Shown here piece by piece: positions 1 to 5,740 of a stretch of DNA of 7,564 nucleotides. This stretch comes from Bacteroidaceae bacterium (GTDB lineage Bacteria > Bacteroidota > Bacteroidia > Bacteroidales > Bacteroidaceae): NCBI GenBank assembly GCA_021443285.1, contig JABUUG010000099.1:1-7564 (forward strand), written 5' to 3'. A model generated the notes under the pieces. It worked only from the letters and a program-made list of their open reading frames with translations, had not been told where the DNA came from and did no database searches. Both the position numbers and the translations under genes were made by a program. Each line of letters opens with the position of its first letter. Within the stretch, counting starts at the first letter, position 1.

Positions 1-119
1 GTTATGCAGATTCTTCAGACGAACTAAACCTTACCCGCCCCATGATTACGGAAGGCTTCTCCGACGAGGATATACAAAAGATATGGGGAGGCAACTGGCT
101 GAGAGTGCTCAACAAATAA
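1..119 (+). CDS. Membrane dipeptidase-like peptidase (family M19), C-terminal end only
   Basis: Open from the left edge in the frame that starts at base 3, giving 38 complete codons and a TAA at 117-119. The tail includes [19 protein letters not shown] at residues 18-36 of the fragment. This matches the conserved end of renal or membrane dipeptidases, where a G-[YF]-S-[DE]-x-[DE]-I-x-K-I-x-G-x-N-x-L-R-V pattern closes the TIM-barrel metalloprotein. Known family role: zinc-dependent hydrolysis of dipeptides, sometimes with D-amino acids. None of the metal ligands lie in this fragment, so activity cannot be judged. The stop is 10 nt before the ATG of the topoisomerase gene, so the two are probably cotranscribed. 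The call rests on one short motif, but that motif is distinctive. Confidence 0.75.
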   Translation, partial: YADSSDELNLTRPMITEGFSDEDIQKIWGGNWLRVLNK

Positions 120-129
120 TTTTTTGCAA

Positions 130-2088
130 ATGAAAGAAGAACAAGACTTATCCCTGAGCACAGACAATGCTCAAACCGTAACTTACGATGACGAAAATAT
201 ACGCCATCTCTCTGATATGGAGCATGTGCGCCTACGACCAGGTATGTATATCGGTCGACTTGGCGACGGATCACTTCAGGAGGATGGCATTTATGTTTTA
301 CTCAAGGAGGTGATAGATAACTCTATCGACGAATTCAAAATGAATGCCGGCAAGCGGATAGAAGTCGATATAGAAGACGACCTACATGTTTCAATACGTG
401 ACTATGGGCGTGGCATACCTCAAGGAAAACTCGTGGAAGCGGTGAGTATGCTCAACACCGGAGGAAAATATGACTCAAAGGCATTCAAGAAAAGTGTCGG
501 ACTGAACGGTGTGGGACTTAAGGCTGTCAATGCCCTCAGTTCAAGTTTTGTAGTAAGTTCCTTCCGGGATGGCAAGGTAAGGACACTCGTTTTTGAGCAA
601 GGCAAACTGAAATCAGACGAAACGCAAACCACAGAAGATGAGAACGGCACAAAGGTGACGTTCACACCGGACAACACCCTATTCAAAAACTACAAGTTTG
701 TTGCAGCATTCGTCTCGGAAATGCTTCGCAACTACACGTATCTCAACACAGGACTTGCCATAATATACAATGGCAAGCGTATAGCATCGCGAAATGGTCT
801 TGCGGATCTGTTGTCAGACCGTATGACATCCGACACCCTTTACCCCATTATCCATCTTGTCGGGGAAGACATAGAGATAGCATTCACCCACGTGGATAAC
901 CAGAACAGCGACGAGTATTACTCCTTCGTAAACGGACAATACACCACGCAGGGCGGTACACACCAATCTGCTTTCAAGGAGCATATAGCCAAGACTATCA
1001 AGGAGTTCTCGGGAAAGAACTTTGAACCAGTGGATATACGCACAGGTCTTAGCGCAGCTATTGCTGTCAATGTTGAAGAACCAGTGTTTGAATCGCAGAC
1101 AAAGATTAAGCTCGGCTCGCTGACAATGGCACCAGAAGGCATAGGCATCAACACCTATGTCGGCAACTTCATAAAAGAGCATGTTGATAACTACCTGCAC
1201 AAGAATCCGGATGTAGCAGAGACAATACTCCGAAAAATAACACAGAGCGAACAGGCGCGCAAGGCGATGGCAGGAGTGGCAAAGATGGCAAAAGAGCGGG
1301 CAAAAAAGGCGAACCTACACAACAGCAAACTGCGTGACTGCCGCATACACTTCTCCGATGCAAAAAACGACAGAAAGGAGGAAAGTGCAATATTCATCAC
1401 AGAGGGAGACTCCGCATCTGGAAGCATCACAAAAAGCCGCGACCCCAACACACAGGCTGTATTCTCACTGCGAGGAAAACCGCTCAACAGTTTCGGACTG
1501 ACAAAGAAGGTAGTCTATGAAAATGAAGAGTTCAATCTCCTTCAGGCCGCACTTGACATTGAACAGGGACTCGACACACTGCGATATAACAAGGTCATTG
1601 TTGCAACAGATGCCGATGTTGATGGCATGCATATACGACTACTTATCATCACATTCTTCCTGCAGTTCTTCCCTGATCTTGTAAAGAAGGGGCATGTCTA
1701 TGTGCTGCAGACGCCACTCTTCCGTGTGCGTAACAAGAGAACAAGAGTCAAGGCAAAAGACAAACTCACCGAGAAGGAGCTCGCATCCAAGACCGACTTC
1801 ATCACACGCTACTGCTATTCTGACCAGGAACGAGAAGAGGCTGTAGAAGCACTTCAAGGCAAGGACATTGAGATAACACGCTTCAAGGGACTCGGAGAAA
1901 TCTCCCCCGACGAGTTCAAGGGCTTTATAGGAGAAGACATGCGACTCGAAAAGGTTACACTGCAAAAGACTGACCAAGTGCAGAAACTCTTACAATATTA
2001 TATGGGGAAAAACACACCAGAGCGTCTCAACTTCGTAATAAACAACCTTGTAATAGAAGAAGACCGACCACAAGATTGGGAACAATAA
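130..2088 (+). CDS. parE: DNA topoisomerase IV subunit B (type IIA topoisomerase ATPase subunit)
   Basis: 652 residues from ATG at 130, the usual length for Bacteroidota ParE/GyrB-type subunits. A TTG at 124 in the same frame is a less likely start. Order of domains: GHKL ATPase with EVIDNSIDE (60-68), DYGRGIP (91-97) and the glycine-rich ATP lid [15 protein letters not shown] (124-138); the transducer with the QTK loop at 323-325 that senses ATP phosphate; the TOPRIM domain with TEGDSASGS from 424 and the metal-binding DADVD at 494-498; then FKGLGE from 585. It supplies ATP-driven gate closure and the metal site for the A subunit (ParC), decatenating and relaxing DNA in the cytoplasm. All key residues are present. 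The choice of ParE over GyrB rests on overall resemblance ([25 protein letters not shown]-like N-terminus) and is less certain than the family. It follows the M19 peptidase gene by 10 nt, with no room for a separate core promoter in that gap. Confidence 0.93.
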   Translation: MKEEQDLSLSTDNAQTVTYDDENIRHLSDMEHVRLRPGMYIGRLGDGSLQEDGIYVLLKEVIDNSIDEFKMNAGKRIEVDIEDDLHVSIRDYGRGIPQGKLVEAVSMLNTGGKYDSKAFKKSVGLNGVGLKAVNALSSSFVVSSFRDGKVRTLVFEQGKLKSDETQTTEDENGTKVTFTPDNTLFKNYKFVAAFVSEMLRNYTYLNTGLAIIYNGKRIASRNGLADLLSDRMTSDTLYPIIHLVGEDIEIAFTHVDNQNSDEYYSFVNGQYTTQGGTHQSAFKEHIAKTIKEFSGKNFEPVDIRTGLSAAIAVNVEEPVFESQTKIKLGSLTMAPEGIGINTYVGNFIKEHVDNYLHKNPDVAETILRKITQSEQARKAMAGVAKMAKERAKKANLHNSKLRDCRIHFSDAKNDRKEESAIFITEGDSASGSITKSRDPNTQAVFSLRGKPLNSFGLTKKVVYENEEFNLLQAALDIEQGLDTLRYNKVIVATDADVDGMHIRLLIITFFLQFFPDLVKKGHVYVLQTPLFRVRNKRTRVKAKDKLTEKELASKTDFITRYCYSDQEREEAVEALQGKDIEITRFKGLGEISPDEFKGFIGEDMRLEKVTLQKTDQVQKLLQYYMGKNTPERLNFVINNLVIEEDRPQDWEQ

Positions 2089-2156
2089 ACCTCAAAGTGC
2101 ATTTTTGTATGCACGATGCTTTTTAGCATATTCCTCCCCAAAAATAAACGGTAAAA
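2089..2156 (+). other. Intergenic spacer with two small hairpins between parE and the S41 protease gene
   Basis: The 68-nt gap holds two adjacent stem-loops: gtgcat (2097-2102) with atgcac (2109-2114), and atgct (2116-2120) with agcat (2125-2129) around a TTTT loop. Neither has a long T-run after it, so termination would be weak; attenuation or mRNA processing is as likely. A very poor promoter match also lies here (ATTG at 2075-2078, 21-nt spacer, CAttTTTG at 2100-2107), with two mismatches to the Bacteroidota consensus. The A-rich stretch AAAAATAAACGGTAAAA right before the ATG at 2157 is a typical Bacteroidota start context. Whether the protease gene has its own promoter is not settled by the sequence. 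Confidence 0.4.
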
Positions 2157-3779
2157 ATGTTTAAAACAAACTCTTCAATATCCCTGCTCGGCAGTCCAGT
2201 TATCCGGATTCTGCTCCTCCTTATACTATTTAATGTAGGGCAGCTTAATGCACAAGTGCAGATAAACCTTGGCAAAGACTCCCCACTTCGCAAGCTTCAA
2301 TGGGCAGAAATGGCCGTTACGACACTTTATGTCGATACAGTAAATGAAAACAAACTCGTTGAAGATGCAATACGGGGAATGCTTGAAAAACTCGATCCCC
2401 ACTCCTCATACTCAACGCCCGAAGAAGTCAAAGAGATGAACGAACCACTCAAAGGAAACTTTGACGGTATCGGTGTCCAGTTCAACATGGTTGAAGACAC
2501 ACTCATGGTAATACAGACCATAACTGGAGGACCTTCCGAAAAAGCAGGAGTGCTTGCTGGCGACCGCATTATATCCGTCAATGACACTGCAATAGCCGGA
2601 GTCAAAATGGACAGGAACAAAATTATGAAGAAACTGCGCGGACCAAAAGGTACCAAAGTGAAAATCGGAGTAGTCAGGCGTGGAGTAAACGAAACAATAT
2701 CTTTCACAATAGTCCGCGACAAAATACCAGTTACAACCATAGATGCCGCTTATATCATGCAACCCAATACCGCATATATACGCATAGGCACCTTTGGCGG
2801 CACTACCTACGATGAGTTCAACGAAGCTATATCTAAACTCAGCAAACAAACAAAAATAAAGAATCTCATACTCGACCTGCAGGACAATGGTGGAGGATAC
2901 CTCCAGACTGCAGTTAAACTCACAAATGAGTTTCTGAACAAAGGAGACCTCATAGTCTATACAGAAGGACTCCGCACAAAGAGAGAAGACTACAAAGCGG
3001 ACAGTAAAGGCAAACTCACCGATACAAAAGTCATTGTACTCGTCAACGAGTTTTCTGCCTCCGCCTCAGAAATACTCTCGGGAGCACTGCAAGATCACGA
3101 CCGAGCCACAATAATAGGACGCCGAACATTCGGGAAGGGACTCGTACAGCGCCCCATACCACTGCCCGACCAGTCCATGATACGACTTACCGTGGCACAC
3201 TACTACACACCATCAGGACGCTGCATACAGAAGCCATACACCAAGGGAAACAGAAAAGCATACGATGCAGATATCGACATACGCTATAAGAATGGAGAGC
3301 TGATGCACGTAGACAGCATACACTTCAACGACTCACTAAAGTGCTACACCCTCAAAGAGCACCGTACAGTTTATGGTGGAGGCGGCATAATGCCTGACAT
3401 CTTCGTCCCACTCGACACTCTCCACTACACAAAATACCACCGTATGATTGCCGCCAAAAGCATTATTGTCAATGCAAGCCTCAAATACATCGATCGAGAG
3501 AGAAAGAACCTCCTTAACCAATACAAAGACTTCAGAGACTTCAACAGCAGATACACCATCCCCCAGAGCCTCATTGACCAAATATATGAAGAGGCAGACA
3601 AACAAAAAATAAAGCCAAAAGATGAGGAGGAAAAGCAAATCACCACACCTTCACTCTCCCTACAGCTCAAAGCACTTGTGGCAAGAGACCTCTGGACTAT
3701 GACGGAATACTATGTCATCATGAACCAAAACAGCGACATTGTTCAAGCTGCCCTTAAACACCTCAACAGTAAATTTTAA
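2157..3779 (+). CDS. S41 family carboxy-terminal processing protease with PDZ domain, exported
   Basis: 540 residues. An N-terminal signal peptide (basic start, hydrophobic core at about 15-27, likely cleavage after QLNA at 32) sends it to the periplasm or outer envelope. A PDZ domain follows at about 100-178 (FDGIGVQF from 102, GGPSEKAGVLAGDRI at 124-138). The S41 core has LDLQDNGGG at 239-247 and FSASASEI at 299-306. By alignment with Prc/CtpA, Ser302 is the nucleophile and Lys327 in TFGKG the general base, 25 residues apart as in the family; Gln331 follows at the usual place. YTPSGRCIQ (350-358) and YGGGGIMPDI (406-415) are further family motifs. The C-terminal stretch of about 120 residues is charged and less conserved. 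Known role of the family: trimming or degrading exported proteins from a C-terminus bound by the PDZ domain; the substrate here is unknown. It lies 68 nt after parE and is probably read with it, ending at the convergent repeat region. Confidence 0.93.
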   Translation: MFKTNSSISLLGSPVIRILLLLILFNVGQLNAQVQINLGKDSPLRKLQWAEMAVTTLYVDTVNENKLVEDAIRGMLEKLDPHSSYSTPEEVKEMNEPLKGNFDGIGVQFNMVEDTLMVIQTITGGPSEKAGVLAGDRIISVNDTAIAGVKMDRNKIMKKLRGPKGTKVKIGVVRRGVNETISFTIVRDKIPVTTIDAAYIMQPNTAYIRIGTFGGTTYDEFNEAISKLSKQTKIKNLILDLQDNGGGYLQTAVKLTNEFLNKGDLIVYTEGLRTKREDYKADSKGKLTDTKVIVLVNEFSASASEILSGALQDHDRATIIGRRTFGKGLVQRPIPLPDQSMIRLTVAHYYTPSGRCIQKPYTKGNRKAYDADIDIRYKNGELMHVDSIHFNDSLKCYTLKEHRTVYGGGGIMPDIFVPLDTLHYTKYHRMIAAKSIIVNASLKYIDRERKNLLNQYKDFRDFNSRYTIPQSLIDQIYEEADKQKIKPKDEEEKQITTPSLSLQLKALVARDLWTMTEYYVIMNQNSDIVQAALKHLNSKF

Positions 3780-3780
3780 C

Positions 3781-3873
3781 GAATAGTGTATAGTGAAGAA
3801 TGAATAGTTTGCTGCCGCGATGTTTGAATATAAACAGTCTGTGCGGCAGCAAACTATTCACTCTTCATTTTTC
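3781..3873. repeat. Palindromic intergenic repeat (MITE/REP-like) with heptamer lead-in
   Basis: It starts one base after the end of the S41 gene. Positions 3781-3808 read as four degenerate 7-mers: gaatagt, gtatagt, gaagaat, gaatagt. These run into a long inverted repeat: arms 3792-3818 and 3843-3869, with a perfect 18-bp core (3801-3818 against 3843-3860) and most of the outer 9 positions also paired. The 24-nt loop contains a second stem, tgttt (3821-3825) with aaaca (3832-3836). Five T residues at 3868-3872 follow the right arm, so as RNA it could also end the plus-strand transcript. No transposase or target-site duplication is visible. From memory, tracts of the gaatagtgaagaat type recur between genes in Prevotella and Bacteroides genomes; copy number cannot be checked here. 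Confidence 0.7.
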
Positions 3874-3892
3874 GTTATTCTTTCAGTCGCTT

Positions 3893-3908
3893 CGCTTTTG
3901 TGAAAGCG
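3893..3908. other. Short hairpin between the repeat and the end of the VTT protein gene
   Basis: cgcttt (3893-3898) pairs perfectly with aaagcg (3903-3908) around a TGTG loop. An alternative, wider pairing joins ctttca (3880-3885) with tgaaag (3901-3906). It lies just beyond the stop of the minus-strand gene that ends at 3926 and could help end that transcript or protect its 3' end. No T-run follows on the minus strand, so a classic intrinsic terminator is not supported. Confidence 0.35.
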
Positions 3909-3925
3909 GCAAGCCGGTTACACTA

Positions 3926-4369
3926 CTACGTGAATGCCAACGCACCATAAACCAAGACCACATATCGAAGCACCTTGCCAATTGTTATTGAGATGATTGA
4001 TATTAAAAGATTCGCACGCATCAGTCCCAAAGCAATTGTTATTGCGCTACCAAGAAAAGGAACGAAGGCAAAAAAGCCCATCCATGCGCCATGTCCCGCC
4101 ATGAACCTCTGCGCCCTGTCCAGATCCTCCTTCTTCACGTGAAGCTTCTTCTCAATCCATTCAAGCTTGCCAAGTCTGCCAACGCAATAGTTAAACATGC
4201 CACCGGCAACATTCCCGACACTTCCGCAGATGATGAGCTGTATAGGGTCAAGACCTGCGGCCAAAAGGCCAAGCATAACAGCCTCACTGCTGAAAGGGAA
4301 AAAACTTCCGGCAATAAAACCCGTTATAAGCATACCCATATAGCCAAGAGATATAAGAATTTCTTCCAT
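3926..4369 (-). CDS. YqaA-like small DedA/VTT-family inner membrane protein
   Basis: 147 residues from ATG at 4369-4367; a TTG at 4426 would add 19 residues but would run into the upstream gene. About four hydrophobic segments (roughly 6-37, 41-67, 92-117, 120-143). Recognisable features are SSEAVMLGLLAAG (27-39), GSVGNVAGGMFNYCVGRLGKLEW (49-71), FAFVPFLGSAITIALGLMR (100-118) and GKVLRYVVLVYG (131-142). The small size and the G-x-x-x-G-x-x-x-N-Y-x-x-G-R block fit the YqaA subgroup better than full-length DedA (about 220 residues). VTT-domain relatives include lipid scramblases and undecaprenyl-phosphate flippases; the role of the YqaA subgroup is not settled. Its start codon overlaps the upstream stop by one base (TAATG), so translation is probably coupled and the two products may act together. 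Family call fairly firm, function inferred only. Confidence 0.85.
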   Translation of the reverse strand: MEEILISLGYMGMLITGFIAGSFFPFSSEAVMLGLLAAGLDPIQLIICGSVGNVAGGMFNYCVGRLGKLEWIEKKLHVKKEDLDRAQRFMAGHGAWMGFFAFVPFLGSAITIALGLMRANLLISIISITIGKVLRYVVLVYGALAFT

Positions 4370-4371
4370 TA
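4367..4371 (-). promoter_or_regulatory. Stop/start overlap TAATG linking the two membrane protein genes
   Basis: Read on the minus strand, TAA at 4371-4369 ends the unknown membrane protein and ATG at 4369-4367 opens the YqaA-like gene, sharing one A. No Shine-Dalgarno-like sequence precedes it (the context is catcttttc), so re-initiation by the terminating ribosome is the simplest way to translate the second gene. Confidence 0.7.
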
Positions 4372-5292
4372 GAAAAGATGATAAATTGATACGAAAAGCG
4401 TTAGGCAGAGAATTGCTATTGTACAATAATTCGAGATATTGCTCCGTGTAGTCGTTATGTAATGCCCTATTATGGCGCTCGTTGCCACAGTCTCTATAGA
4501 CAGCATGGACATGATGTAGAGCGGCTGCAAAAGAGCCATAACAAGCGAATAGGCAGAGATAATCGCAAAAATCTGGAACATCAGACGAGTGCGCACGCGG
4601 TCTTTGTGTCCGTTCAGTATCAAATGATAATAGCCAAACAGCGACAACACACTCACTGTAACGTAAGAAACAATCACCGCAGGACGTATGCCCTTGAAAT
4701 TAAACGGTGTGCAGAAATACCAATTATTGAACAACTCGCAGTCCTCAACGCCAGTCCCTTGCAACAAAATGTAGCAATAGACAAACATATATGGCAGAGC
4801 GATACCGAATATCGAAGACAGCATTATTTTCATACTGAATGTCACCATACAATAGCCTATAAGAAGCCACAGCAGAGGAACAAAGTATAGTATGGGCTTA
4901 CATGTCAGGCTTATGATGCCGATAGTGGCGAAGGCATAGAGTATCACTCCCTGAGCCTTACGATACTGGTAGCATGATATAAAGAGAAAAAGGAATGTTA
5001 TCAGGCAGAACTGAATCCAAGTGGCATGCAGCTGCTGCCCCTCTAAAAACGGACAAAGTATCACTGCCGTATTCAGCAATATGAACGAACTCGCCATCAT
5101 ACGGCTGAAGGAGTGAAGCAAGGCAAACAAGTGGTTCAGCCACATCAGAAGCATTGACGAGATAATTGTCAAGACAAACGGAGTAAAACCCACATTGTTC
5201 TCAAGCCAGGCTACAAACCACAACAACAGAGAAATCATAACCGAATAGGGCCATGCCAGTTTGTTGTGAGATATGTAGCGTTGGAAAGTCAT
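4369..5292 (-). CDS. Polytopic membrane protein of unknown function
   Basis: 307 residues from ATG at 5292-5290; a TTG at 5310 in frame lies inside a palindrome and is the less likely start. I do not recognise a named family with confidence. Visible are about ten hydrophobic stretches (around 15-32, 36-53, 67-83, 92-108, 115-131, 134-152, 156-178, 205-224, 240-262, 288-305), with short basic loops such as YQYRKAQ (108-114) and GHKDRVRTR (228-236). The N-terminus QRYISHNKLAWPYS and the overall plan resemble conserved Bacteroidales inner-membrane proteins annotated only as hypothetical (possibly DUF6427-like, from memory and unchecked). No catalytic motif or signal-peptide cleavage site is evident. 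Its TAA (4371-4369) shares an A with the start codon of the VTT protein, indicating a two-gene operon and a possible shared task in the cytoplasmic membrane, such as lipid or polysaccharide handling. That last point is inference. Confidence 0.75.
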   Translation of the reverse strand: MTFQRYISHNKLAWPYSVMISLLLWFVAWLENNVGFTPFVLTIISSMLLMWLNHLFALLHSFSRMMASSFILLNTAVILCPFLEGQQLHATWIQFCLITFLFLFISCYQYRKAQGVILYAFATIGIISLTCKPILYFVPLLWLLIGYCMVTFSMKIMLSSIFGIALPYMFVYCYILLQGTGVEDCELFNNWYFCTPFNFKGIRPAVIVSYVTVSVLSLFGYYHLILNGHKDRVRTRLMFQIFAIISAYSLVMALLQPLYIMSMLSIETVATSAIIGHYITTTRSNISNYCTIAILCLTLFVSIYHLF

Positions 5293-5297
5293 ACTCC

Positions 5298-5313
5298 ATT
5301 TTGCGCGCAAAAT
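5298..5313. promoter_or_regulatory. Perfect 16-bp palindrome upstream of the membrane protein operon
   Basis: ATTTTGCGCGCAAAAT reads the same on both strands and ends 5 bp before the ATG at 5292. On the minus strand it overlaps TAATTTTG (5315-5308), a full match to the Bacteroidota -7 element TAnnTTTG, but no TTTG lies at the expected -33 position. It could be an operator for a dimeric regulator, part of a promoter with a very short leader, or chance. A function is inference. Confidence 0.4.
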
Positions 5314-5518
5314 TACTATTTAGCGAAGACAATACTGGTTAGTAAATGAAAGTTTTTGGTTTCCAACTTGTATTGTTGAGCGAAGGTAACTTATCTTAAA
5401 CCATAGATAAACCAAGACTCTTACACAGCAGAATATAATATCAAAACCATTGTTTGTGCTTATTTTATATTCAAAAGTCAAATATTTCATTCTTTTTCAA
5501 TAAAAACACGCCGCTATA
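5314..5518. other. AT-rich divergent intergenic region
   Basis: This spacer separates the minus-strand membrane operon from the plus-strand tRNA and holds no open frame of interest. A weak minus-strand promoter candidate is TTTG at 5475-5472, a 22-nt spacer and TGgtTTTG at 5449-5442 (one mismatch in the -7 box, spacer slightly long), which would leave a leader of roughly 140 nt. A 7-nt inverted pair, acaatac (5329-5335) with gtattgt (5370-5376), lies within that leader. I see no riboswitch architecture or repeat array. Confidence 0.35.
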
Positions 5519-5549
5519 TTTGTCGTTGTCAAAAAACAACATACCTTTG
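5519..5549 (+). promoter_or_regulatory. Bacteroidota-type housekeeping promoter for tRNA-Gln
   Basis: TTTG at 5519-5522 is followed after exactly 19 nt by TACCTTTG at 5542-5549, matching the TTTG / TAnnTTTG consensus of the primary sigma factor of this phylum at the proper spacing. Transcription would begin about 7-10 nt further on, leaving a leader of about 12-15 nt before the mature tRNA at 5571. The spacer contains a small inverted repeat, gttgt (5525-5529) and acaac (5536-5540), of unknown meaning. Confidence 0.82.
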
Positions 5550-5570
5550 CACCCGCAAAAACAAAGCGAT

Positions 5571-5641
5571 TGGGCTATGGTGTAATGGTAACACTGCAGA
5601 TTCTGGTCCTGCCTTTCCTGGTTCGAATCCGGGTAGCCCAA
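5571..5641 (+). tRNA. tRNA-Gln, anticodon CUG
   Basis: A full cloverleaf can be drawn. The acceptor stem tgggcta (5571-5577) pairs perfectly with tagccca (5634-5640), with discriminator A at 5641. The D arm is gtgt (5580-5583) with acac (5591-5594). The anticodon stem is gcaga (5596-5600) against cctgc (5608-5612), with loop ttctggt and anticodon CTG at 5603-5605, reading CAG. The T arm is cctgg (5617-5621) with ccggg (5629-5633) around loop ttcgaat. The U1-A72 end fits glutamine tRNAs. The 3' CCA is not encoded (CAA follows), so it must be added after transcription. The one irregularity is an A-C opposition at the base pair next to the anticodon loop (31-39). It has its own promoter and terminator, so it is a single-gene unit. 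Confidence 0.96.
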
Positions 5642-5644
5642 CAA

Positions 5645-5690
5645 GAAAAAAGACTGACGAGATTCAATCGCCAGTCTTTTTCTTATTTGT
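5645..5690. terminator. Intrinsic terminator after tRNA-Gln, likely bidirectional
   Basis: aaaaagactg (5647-5656) pairs with cagtcttttt (5672-5681). The stem extends inward, after one mismatch, with cga (5658-5660) and tcg (5668-5670), leaving loop gattcaa. On the plus strand the stem runs into tttttcttattt; on the minus strand it runs into ttttttcttgtt. It can therefore end the tRNA transcript and act as a backstop for the minus-strand symporter operon. Confidence 0.85.
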
Positions 5691-5738
5691 AACGTCTGAA
5701 GATAAACTTATCAAAAGTTTTTCTTCAGACGTTTTTGT
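5691..5738. terminator. Second strong hairpin between tRNA terminator and symporter gene
   Basis: aacgtctgaaga (5691-5702) pairs with tcttcagacgtt (5722-5733), 12 perfect base pairs. After one T-T mismatch the stem continues with aaactt (5704-5709) and aagttt (5715-5720), leaving loop atcaa. A T-run (5732-5736, gtttttg) follows on the plus strand. It begins 3 nt past the stop of the minus-strand symporter, so on that strand it is the first structure after the gene, where it could stabilise or define the mRNA 3' end. No T-run directly follows on the minus strand, so the adjacent 5645-5690 hairpin is the better terminator in that direction. Confidence 0.7.
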
Positions 5739-5740
5739 AT

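Noticed and set aside
124..129. TTG start two codons before the parE ATG
   Set aside because: The ATG at 130 is a better start codon and the extra two residues add nothing conserved.
420..1977. Several minus-strand open frames within the topoisomerase gene
   Set aside because: They are shadows of a gene with every type IIA topoisomerase motif intact on the plus strand.
3800..3991. A 63-codon plus-strand open frame starting in the palindromic repeat
   Set aside because: It reads through the inverted repeat and into the 3' end of the minus-strand VTT gene. Its composition follows the repeat, and there is no start context or domain.
4370..4426. TTG start giving a 19-residue longer VTT protein
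   Set aside because: It would overlap the upstream gene by 58 bases, and the extra residues are not membrane-like; ATG at 4369 gives a family-like N-terminus and a TAATG junction.
4091..4890. Plus-strand open frames of 93 and 142 codons opposite the membrane proteins
   Set aside because: They lie antisense to genes with clear hydrophobic-segment patterns and (for the VTT gene) family motifs; their translations are rich in His, Gln and Arg, typical of antisense shadows.
5314..5518. Possible riboswitch or structured leader upstream of the membrane operon
   Set aside because: Only a 7-nt inverted pair and AT-rich sequence are seen; no recognisable conserved core.
5571..5641. tRNA-Gln as an attachment site of an integrated element
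   Set aside because: No integrase and no repeated copy of the tRNA 3' end is found in the window; terminators follow at once.
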